Positions 6,070 through 12,577 of a stretch of DNA of 12,577 nt are shown in pieces. The stretch covers positions 1 to 12,577 of the forward strand of contig JAAMXP010000032.1 of the NCBI GenBank assembly GCA_019693395.1, given 5' to 3'. The notes beneath the pieces are model-generated. The model ran no database searches, was not told the DNA's origin, and was given only the letters and a program-made list of their open reading frames with translations. The stretch's first letter is position 1. Every line of letters starts with the position of its first letter. This DNA is from Ettlia oleoabundans (taxonomy: Eukaryota > Chlorophyta > Chlorophyceae > Chlamydomonadales). The position numbers and the translations under genes are program-made.

Positions 6070-8950
6070 CTATGTCGTGTTCCCATCTTCTTCGTCCTCC
6101 ATGGTCAGATCCACAAACTCGCTGGGCTCCGGCTTGAACTGGTCCCTCCTAGGAGACTGACAAGGAAACGAGAGAGAAGGGCAGCAGCAGCGTGAGTGCT
6201 TCTTACTATGATGTCAGGGCCGAACCTTTGCCAAGCATTTGCAATCGGAAATTGACAGCCTGGCTGGAGCATGGATACAGTGAGTGAAACTAGAACCATC
6301 AGGCTATTGATGAGCACCCCGTGGCTGGGGTTGAAACCGGTCTAGCTAGCCAACTGTTTGCTGTGGAGGACTGCTGCCAACAGGTCGAGTGATCGAATCT
6401 TGGCGGGAGCAGTTAAACTTTCCTTCACGCAAGCCATCTGTGTCGCAAGTTCCGTTGCTGTTGGGCGGATGTAAAACATGCACATGCATACATGTAGCTA
6501 CAGACTTGCCGACACATTTGTGAACATGCACTAATCAGCGCCCACCCAACAAGGAATGTGAGAACAGCACATCAACCGTTTACTGGCAGGTTGATGCTGG
6601 TGCGTACCCCTCCTTTTGCTGGCAAGGCAGTGCACACCACTCCCTTGTCCCTACAGACCCCAGGGCATATACGCTACCCTTGTGCATACCGGACGAGGAT
6701 GCCTCACTGCCTCGCTCTGGCTCTTCTTTTCCTGCTTCTTGTACTCGCCCTCCCCGGCCATGGCAGGCCCCGCCGGGTACACCGGCAGCATCCTGCGGGC
6801 CAGAAAGGGAACGGATGCACTGCGGGGTTAAATGCTTCATGAAGCGCGAGTGGGAGCTGTGCCACTGACACATTGCGGGCAGCTTGGGCAAAGGAAGCTA
6901 GCCTTTGTCTTAAACCCAGGCACGCTAGCAAATGGCACAACACGTGTGGCTGCTCCGCACTTGTCCCACCCCCAAGAATCAAACGAACTCAGCTCCCGCG
7001 CCCCCTTGCCCAATCCCTTGCGCTTAATGGGGGGGCGACTGCTGCCGTCTGTTGCCAAATTGGGGCCCTGCACCCTGGCAGCCGCTGGCAGGCTGCTTTC
7101 CCTTTCCGTCGGCAAACAGATGAGGTGCTCGTTTGCGCCAATGGCGCCGCCATCCCGGCCTACTGCGGCAGATGCAGGAGTGGTGGGAGCGGCACCTCGG
7201 ACCCCTGCGGCTGCAGGAGGGCCAGGAGCTGCAGCAGCAGCAGCCAGGGGGCTGCATTTCTTATAGCCTGACGGGCCTGCGGCAGTAGCCGCAAATCTCA
7301 GGGTCGCAGCAGGGGCGGTACCGTTGCACTCTTCTTCTTTCCGGCCCACAGCGGCCGCCGCTGCTGCCGCATCTGCAGCTGCAATGAGAGGAGTGCTGGT
7401 TGTGGCTGGGCCTCTTGCTGGGGTGCTGTTCTTGTGGCGGTCCGCTTTATGGGCAGGAGGGGCTGGCCTGGGTGGAGTGGCTGCAACGCTGGTGGTAAGA
7501 CCAGCGGGCTTGGAGTGCTGAATGCCTTTGGAAGGCGAGTAGGCACCCTCTGGGACGGGCTGCTGGTGTCCAAATGCTGGGGCTGGTGGGCTGGTGGGCA
7601 TGCTGATCAGCCCGCCAAAAACAGGGGGGCTGGCTTTGCTGGGAGTGGCGCCACTTGCAGCACCCATATCCAGAACGTTACCAGCATGGGCACTTTCCTC
7701 ATCAGGGCTGTCATCAGCGGCGAGCCCGGCAGCGGCCTGCTGCACGGCCGCAGCCGGGCTCGCGACAGCTTTGTCATCCTGATCAGCATCATTGCCGGCG
7801 CTGCCAGTGGCCTTTTCTAGGAACGCTAGGACTGCACTGATGATGTTACCTGCCTTGCCAGCCTGCTGTTCGCTGCTGGGGGCGTCGCCTGCTGCTGCTC
7901 TGTTGCCAGCCTGGCCATCGCTGTCAGCCGCTGCTGCATCGTCATCGAGGAGTTCCTGCCTGATAGCAAGTGGGGCATTGCCAGCAACATCGGCAGTATC
8001 ACCTTTTGGAAAGGCAGCAGCAGCTGCAGCACCAGCCTGGTCAGCACTGTGGGCTGCTGGCCCGCTGCCTGACATCTCTGGGCTGGCGACAGTTCCGCTA
8101 TTGGGTGGTCCGAAAGCACCTGCATCAACATTGGCAGGGTTGGCTGCACCTGCTTTGCTGTCAGACTGCTCAGCAGCTGCGGCCTCCTGCCTGTCGCTGG
8201 CAGCCGTCGCGTCTCTCCCATCACTTGCTGCTCCGGTTGCGTTAGCGCGACTGGGTGCAGCAGCTGCGGCGGCGCCGCTGTGCCCAGGGTCCTGCTCGGC
8301 AGCAGTGTCAGCCTGCTGACTAAAGGCGGCAGCTGTGTCCTGCCTTGCTGAGTTAGCCGCAGCGGCTTGCACGGGCTGCTGTTGGCTGGCAGCTGCTGCG
8401 GTTGTGGCTGCGGGCTGTGGGCCAGCAGCGGGGTTGTGTCGCCCCACGTCAGCGGCTCGGGGGCTTTCCACCTCCATAAGTTCGCCTACGGGGCAATAGG
8501 GCAGTTAAAGAAAGAATCACAGAATGAAAGCGAGATAGATTGCGCCCTTAGGTGCGGGATCGGAAGCCAGCGGAGGAAAGGGCGCCGACCTGCCCAACCT
8601 TGGATGGGGCAGGCCACCGCTTGCTGGCTGGCAATGAGCAATAGGAGCGTTCTCGTGTTTCGTCCACGATGTGTAGCCTTGGGCAGCCGTGAGCCATGCG
8701 CAAAAGCGGGGCATGACTGTCCAAGGCTGCAGCTTGGGTCAGACCTCGCCCTGGGTGAAACACAACAATCAGCGGGGCTCCTAGTGGTGGCCAGCGTGCC
8801 GCTGCTGAGTGCCACATCGTGCAGCCCAGACCCACCCTGCGGAGCTCCCGATTCGTCTTCATCTTCCCTCTTACGCTTCAGGGTGCGGCGGGCCAGTTTG
8901 GCCAAGTTGCCAGCCAGGTAGGTCAGGCCAACACTGGCTAAGAGTGCCAT
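6070..8950 (-). CDS. Ala/Gln-rich protein with hydrophobic N-terminus and acidic SIM-like C-terminus
   Basis: Exons on the - strand: 8950-8836, 8485-6961, 6792-6708 and 6156-6070 (603 aa). An optional 57-nt exon at 6263-6207, also in phase, would give 622 aa. Donors are GTGGGT, GTGCGG and GTGAGG (GTAAGA for the optional exon); phases 1, 2 and 0 all join. Residues 1-20 (MALLASVGLTYLAGNLAKLA) look like a signal anchor, followed by basic RRTLKRKRE and acidic EDEDES. Residues from about 40 to 520 are low complexity, rich in Ala, Gln, Ser and Pro. The last exon has FKPEPSEFVDLTMEDEED, combining a psi-K-x-E sumoylation-type site with a V-D-L-T plus acidic SUMO-interacting-type motif. The frame stays open upstream of the ATG to 9052, so an earlier exon is possible. 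Without splicing at 6961 the frame would stop at 6837; the G/C-ending codons of 6708-6792 favour the spliced form. Family not recognised. Confidence 0.65.
6290..6488 (+). repeat. Dispersed ~200-bp repeat, copy B
   Basis: Second copy of the element at 558-755, in the same orientation. It lies in the last long intron of the - strand gene at 6070-8950, antisense to it. TGTAA is kept at 6470-6474, and the hairpin 3' of the hammerhead is kept with one broken pair. Confidence 0.9.
6302..6347 (+). ncRNA. Hammerhead ribozyme relic (copy B), core mutated
   Basis: Same layout as copy A, but the core reads TTGATGA (6307-6313) in place of CTGATGA. This changes the C that pairs with the catalytic G, so cleavage should be lost. 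The closing pair of stem II is also weakened to G-U (T6332). GAAA (6333-6336), palindromic ACCGGT and the stem I strands are unchanged. Confidence 0.65.
8541..8615 (+). repeat. Short dispersed repeat, copy 3
   Basis: TGCGCCCTTAGGTGCGGGAT followed by GAAGCCAGCGGAGGAA, close to copy 1 at 998-1062 and weaker to 4021-4082. It lies inside intron 1 (8486-8835) of the - strand Ala-rich gene, antisense to it. Confidence 0.5.
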
Positions 8951-9266
8951 CCTGCTGAGCACAGGACCCAGAGCGGCGCCAATGATGACACCGCGATTGA
9001 ATGTTGGAGCACTGCTGCACGCAACTCGGCGCCGAAAGATTGATGGCAGCGATTATGTGCCACTGTGATTTGGCCTATGGAAGAGACCTAAGCAGCCGGA
9101 GCTTTCCAGCGCCACTGTGCAGTACATGCATGCGCCAAAGGACTGCCTGGTTTCTCTCGCACGCAGTCTCATCGGTCTTCTAAAGCAACTGAAACATCTT
9201 TCGATGTGCCCCTGGCACTGCCGAGGTCACGCAGGCGGCATTCACCCCACGATTGGCAGCCAAACG
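8951..9266. promoter_or_regulatory. Divergent promoter region between two genes
   Basis: About 316 bp separate the chosen start codons of the - strand gene (8950) and the + strand gene (9267). No clear TATA box was seen on either strand. Both genes keep open frames into this region (- strand to 9052; + strand through in-frame ATGs such as 9204), so real starts or leader exons may lie within it. Confidence 0.4.
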
Positions 9267-11364
9267 ATGCCGGTTCGCGCCGAGCTTGTTGTGGTGGGCG
9301 CCGATGAGCACGTAAAGGTATTTTGCCAGCAGCAGCTTGTCTCCTGGCATGCCAGTGCTGAACCGTCAGCCACCAGCACTTGCTGCCGCCCCCAAGGGCA
9401 CCAGTGGGTGCCAAGCTACTCCGTACAGCTTGGTTGTTGTCTCGTGCTGTATATAATAGCTGTGTACCTTCCGTTGACGTCATAGTGCAACGGCTAAGGA
9501 ATGCTGCCCTCATTTGCTACCCCTGCCCATGCGCGCAGCTCCATTTAGTGGATGAGGCACGGAATATCGTTGATGGCCATGTCTTGGAGGTAGCTCTGCA
9601 GGTAAGCGGCACTCGCCCCTGCACCAGCAGTTGGGCCGCGCTATACCACCGCCATTTGTATGTTTATTCTGCTTGCCTATGCAGCACTGCAGCGCTAGTG
9701 CCCACACACGGTGTTGCCGGGGAGGGCCACATGCCCGCCTGCCGTTAACAATACACGTTGCATTTACTTTGCCACCACCAGCACCTGCCTGACCGATGTC
9801 AGGCAGCCGGGCAGGCAGGCAGGCTGACTGCTGAGGAACGGTAGCCCAGTCAGTTGCTGTAGGAGGTTAAGGACCAAACGCAGCGCGCCGACGACCGGGC
9901 CAAACGCGCCGAACGGGACAACCTCGTGCTGCGGGCAACCATGGTGTGGGTGGTGGCGGGCATGCCTGTACTGCCAGCCCTTTGCATCGTACTGCTGCTG
10001 AGCTCGGCAGCTTCCAGCCCATGGAATCTCCTGCCCGAAGCCTGGCGCGGCAGGCTGGAGCTGGCAGGCAAGCGTGCTGCAGTTTTAGCAGTCAAGTGGG
10101 TCTACCATGCCCCCCTTGCTGCCGGTAGATCAGCCGTCCAGCGTGGCAAAGCAGGCGCCAGGTCAGCAGTCAGCTGGGTGCTGCGCCTTGCCTCAGCCGC
10201 CAGGAAGGAAGCTGCTGCCGCCAGGCAGCTGGCAGCTGCTAGCTTCAGCAGGGTTGGTACTGCAGGTACTGCAGCCGCTGCCGCCAGCAGGCGTGGTGCA
10301 GCTGCTAGCCTCAGCAAAGCAGCAGCAGCCGGTGTGGCAGCTGCGTGTGCAATGAAGAAAGGAGTCAGCAAGGCTGCTTCCGTACTGCTGAGTCGCCAGT
10401 TCCTGTCCCGCCTTGCTTTCAGCATGCTGCTGATTTCCTCAACGCTGCTGATCGACAGATACTTGTTGGCAGGTGGGAGCAACTTGGGGCCAGTCTGTGT
10501 TACCGGTTTGTTAACAACGGATCTGCCTCCTGCCATGCAAATATTGCCATTCACATCGCAATGACAGCTCAAGTCATCTTTCATTGAGATCTAAAAAGGC
10601 AGGTGAATGCTCTGCAGGAGACTTTCCTGCTGCATGGGCCCCTGGCCCCGCCCAGCTGCCCAACGCCACGTGCCTCAGCACCTTCCCAGCCGCCAACAGC
10701 AGTACCTCAGCGCCAGCCCCCGCCAGCCCTCCTCAGGAGAAGGCTTCAGCTTCCGTTCTGCTGCTTGCCTCAAAGGACAGCACCCAAAAGCAGCAGGGTG
10801 GCCTGCATGCTGCTGAGTCTGAACAGCTTGCAGCCCAGGAGTTCCAATTTGGGCCACAGGCTGCAACGTATGGGGCTGCCCCACCGCCTAAGGGCCCTGG
10901 GGTGCCACCTCAGCTGCAGCCGTCAGCTGATACAGCCAGCTCTGCACCAGCTGCAGCCAGGGCGGTGTCTGAGTCCCCTGCAAGCCAAGACAATGCATCA
11001 TGTACCAACAAAAACGGCACAGCCCCCAGCTCTGTTGGTGCTGTGGTTTCAGGCTTACTTGCTGCAGCCAGGAGCAGATGGCGGGCGCTGATGGACGGAG
11101 TTGGCAGGATCTCTGAGCAGTGGCCCCTCACAGTCAGGTACCTGCAGATAGCGGCAGGTATGCACCTCTCTCAGAGTTAGTACTTTGATCTCTATGGTGC
11201 AAAGCACATGATGTTGTGGGTGCATGACGGAAGCGTGATTGATCTGACTGGAACATCTTCTTGTGCATGTGGAGTGATGCTGTTGGCACCAATCGCCGTC
11301 TTCCGTTGCCACTGCAGGGGTGGCGGTGGGAAGCTTTCTTGTCATGCGCTACCCAGTCGTGTAG
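9267..11364 (+). CDS. Predicted multi-pass membrane protein with coiled coil and Ala-rich basic region (5 exons, 441 aa)
   Basis: Exons: 9267-9317, 9539-9601, 9863-10472, 10603-11157 and 11318-11364. Donors are GTATTT (or CAC/GTAAAG, exon end 9311), GTAAGC, GTGGGA and GTATGC; acceptors are GCGCGCAG, TTGCTGTAG, AAAAAGGCAG and CACTGCAG. Phases 0, 0, 1 and 1 all join, ending TAG 11362-11364. Residues 18-59 are charged and heptad-like (EVKDQTQRADDRAKRAERDN). A hydrophobic segment follows (about 64-87, MVWVVAGMPVLPALCIVLLL), then a long Ala-rich region with regularly spaced Lys/Arg. A second hydrophobic helix is at about 223-241, then a Pro/Ser/Gln-rich stretch, and a third helix is created by the last splice (YLQIAAGVAVGSFLVMRYP). 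That splice forming a membrane segment is good support for it. The start is uncertain, since ATG 9204 is also in frame. An acceptor at 10617 would drop five residues. Family not recognised; the cell membrane involved cannot be told. Confidence 0.65.
9790..9840. repeat. GGCA-rich simple repeat in intron
   Basis: CAGGCAGCCGGGCAGGCAGG and following bases make a short GGCA-type tract in intron 2 (9602-9862) of the membrane-protein gene. No function suggested. Confidence 0.5.
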
Positions 11365-11612
11365 GGAGAACTCTTGGAGCCAGGCATCTCCTGGGCCAGG
11401 CAGGCAGCTCTGACAAGGTAATACCGTGGGCCTCGTACCAGCCTTGAAGTGGTGCGCCCCCATGTAATCATGCATGCCTGTTCTTTCCTGATGGAAAACA
11501 CTGGCAGCGGGACGATGGAGTCCCAGCCTGCATTGCACAGCCTTCAATTCCAAGGTGCCAAGCCGCATCGCTTGCATACTACGTTAGTACGCTTGCTGCA
11601 GTACGCTTGCTT
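11365..11612 (+). other. Presumed 3' UTR and flank of the membrane-protein gene
   Basis: No exon supported. TGTAA at 11463-11467 lies 99 bp after the stop codon, a usual place for a green-algal poly(A) signal. A second TGTAA at 11655-11659 falls within the inverted repeat. Confidence 0.5.
11463..11467 (+). promoter_or_regulatory. TGTAA poly(A)-type signal
   Basis: CATGTAATCA, the first TGTAA after the TAG at 11362-11364 of the five-exon + strand gene. Motif match and position only. Confidence 0.45.
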
Positions 11613-11667
11613 GCTCCCCTGCCCAGGTTCAGTAGGGCCTAAGTAGCGGGGTTATGTAACACACACA
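11613..11667 (-). repeat. 55-bp inverted repeat, right copy
   Basis: Reverse complement of 3022-3076 with a single mismatch (GGTTCAGTAGG here, GGTCCAGTAGG in the complement of the left copy). It ends TTATGTAACACACACA and is followed by TGCAG. Confidence 0.85.
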
Positions 11668-11838
11668 TGCAGTCTGTAGTTGTTTTAAGGCCTTTCAAGC
11701 CTGCAGCTCCGAGCTGAGAGCCTCTGCCTAACCATCGTTGAATCAGTTGTATTGAATCAAAAGCCGAGGGCATGGTCGAAAATATCTCAGCTTCTCTGAC
11801 TGGTCTTGTAAAGAAACCCAGGAGCCATCAGAGGCGTC

Positions 11839-11931
11839 ATGACTGACCAGCCGCACCAAACCGGCAGCTGCCAGTGCTGCCAGTGGTGCATTGGCGTCCG
11901 AATGGTTCTTTTCAAGAGGTTGAGAAACCCG
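11839..11931 (+). CDS. Possible first coding exon of the photolyase gene
   Basis: An open frame from ATG 11839 runs 31 codons, with C-x-C-C-x-x-C and VRMVLFKRLRNP, to a strong donor CCG/GTGAGT at 11931/11932. An acceptor TCCGTTATTTCAG at 12116-12128 would join it in phase to GVICALTDTL and on to the photolyase frame, with a 197-bp intron. It could equally be a leader exon with an upstream ORF. An overlapping 70-codon - strand ORF (11743-11955) competes. Splice sites are seen; coding status is inferred. Confidence 0.35.
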
Positions 11932-12074
11932 GTGAGTGCTGTAACCACGGTCCATAACGCCGGCGGATCGATGGGTGGAGAAAGGCCTTCACAGACGACG
12001 GCCGGTTCCCTGCAGGGGCGGCAGAGGCGGTACACCCGCGGCGGCTGGTGTACTGCTGCCGCCCGTTCCATTTC

Positions 12075-12490
12075 ATGCACCGCTCATTTCTGTCGCCGCT
12101 TCGCAAGTTTGCGCATCCGTTATTTCAGGGGGTTATTTGTGCGCTGACCGACACATTGGTCGGCTCGTTCACGTTGGCTCGATTAATTTGCCGGGCCGCG
12201 GCTTGGCGACTGCCTTCTCCAGCCTACAGAGCCCATCCAAACCGCTTTCATCTAGCCCGGGCTGCCGCAGCGTCCCGCGGCTTTCCGGACATCACCACAT
12301 TTCCAGTGGAGGGAGCGGCGCCAGAGTCAGCGGCAGCAATCATGACCGAGGGCGACAAGCGCAAAGCGGAGGAGCCGCTTGAGGGTGGGCCCTCCAAGAA
12401 GGCGGCCAAACAGCCTCTGGCAGTCAACCCCAAGCGTGTGCGGCATTTGCGCAAGGGAACGGTGGAGGGTGACGGTCCCGTCATCTACTG
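12075..12490 (+). CDS. PHR2: Class II CPD DNA photolyase, N-terminal exon (cut by window end)
   Basis: The frame ending at 12490 contains NPKRVRHLRKG and GPVIYW, which match the conserved start of class II (plant/animal/algal) CPD photolyases. These flavoenzymes use FADH- and blue/UV-A light to split cyclobutane pyrimidine dimers. The donor TACTG/GTGTGT splits the Trp codon after two bases. The rest of the gene, including the FAD-binding part, is outside the window. ATG 12342 (MTEGDKRKAEEPLEGGPSKK) gives the usual short N-terminus with Lys/Arg clusters. The frame stays open upstream to 11958, with an earlier ATG at 12075 that would add 89 residues rich in Arg, Ala, Leu and Ser and poor in acidic residues, like an organelle transit peptide. 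I give the longer form because it is the first ATG after the stop at 11955. The short form or a spliced start (11839) is also possible. Confidence 0.75.
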
Positions 12491-12577
12491 GTGTGTTGCC
12501 CTCCAGCACCCACCTGCTTCCGCCATTACTGGGCGGCGGGGTTTAAACCCCCTCCCCCACCCCCCCCACCCCATCCC
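12491..12577 (+). other. Start of photolyase intron, runs off the window
   Basis: It begins GTGTGTTGCC and becomes C-rich near the end (CCCCCTCCCCCACCCCCCCC). No acceptor is seen before the window ends. The C-run could be an assembly weak point or just a low-complexity intron. Confidence 0.6.

Noticed and set aside
558..6488. The two hammerhead repeats as terminal repeats of one 5.9-kb retroelement
   Set aside because: The DNA between holds two spliced host-like genes and part of a third gene, with no reverse transcriptase or endonuclease motif. The copies are also about 5% diverged. Two independent insertions are simpler.
6558..6842. + strand ORF with a signal-peptide-like stretch (CLALALLFLLLVLALPGHG)
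   Set aside because: It is antisense to the 6708-6792 exon, whose - strand frame has almost only G/C-ending codons and consensus splice sites on both sides. The hydrophobic run is the mirror of Lys/Glu codons.
7693..7706. CTGATGAGG on the - strand, another possible hammerhead core
   Set aside because: It lies in coding sequence and no GAAA with stem II and stem I partners follows at the right distance.
7792..8319. 175-codon + strand Ala/Leu-rich ORF
   Set aside because: Shadow of the long Ala/Gln-rich - strand exon; GCA/GCT repeats read Ala-rich or Leu-rich in several frames.
11743..11955. 70-codon - strand ORF with a plausible amino-acid mix
   Set aside because: It has an ATG start, but no recognisable family, no promoter seen, and it overlaps a + strand exon candidate with a strong donor. 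Not enough support to call.
1..12577. tRNA, rRNA or CRISPR array
   Set aside because: No tRNA cloverleaf with paired arms and a T-loop, no rRNA-like block and no regularly spaced direct repeats with unique spacers were found by eye. The GGTCGAGTGATC stretch in the hammerhead repeat resembles a B box only loosely.

Overview
This is nuclear DNA of a eukaryote, most likely a chlorophyte green alga. The support is: split genes with short GT-AG introns (130-550 bp) whose exons join in phase; G/C-rich third codon positions in exons; Ala/Gln-rich low-complexity protein; TGTAA motifs of the kind green algae use as poly(A) signals; and the first exon of a class II CPD photolyase. Gene order and base composition do not let me name a genus. 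Simple bacterial-style ORFs are misleading here, so every gene below was rebuilt by reading splice sites and reading-frame phase by eye. None is confirmed by transcripts.

Layout. 1-429: CT microsatellite, a 73-bp minisatellite in an intron, and the last exon of a + strand gene. 558-755: a roughly 200-bp dispersed repeat carrying a hammerhead-ribozyme core; a second, mutated copy lies at 6290-6488. 1394-2257 and 4156-4968 (both -): a tandem pair of three-exon genes for small secreted cysteine-rich proteins (123 and 122 aa), with matching promoters and introns, separated by repeat-rich DNA (2720-4150). 5400-6069: no gene recognised, apart from two tight hairpins just beyond the next gene's stop. 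6070-8950 (-): a gene of four or five exons for an Ala/Gln-rich protein of about 603-622 aa, with a hydrophobic N-terminus, a basic cluster and an acidic SUMO-interacting-like C-terminus. 9267-11364 (+): a divergently oriented five-exon gene for a 441-aa predicted membrane protein. 11365-11838: 3' flank and one arm of a 55-bp inverted repeat whose partner is at 3022. 11839-12577 (+): 5' end of a class II CPD photolyase with an unusual in-frame N-terminal extension, cut off by the window end inside an intron.

The genes do not form a pathway that I can see. The most notable items are the hammerhead-bearing repeat, the duplicated secreted Cys-rich family, and the divergent pair of unrecognised low-complexity proteins.
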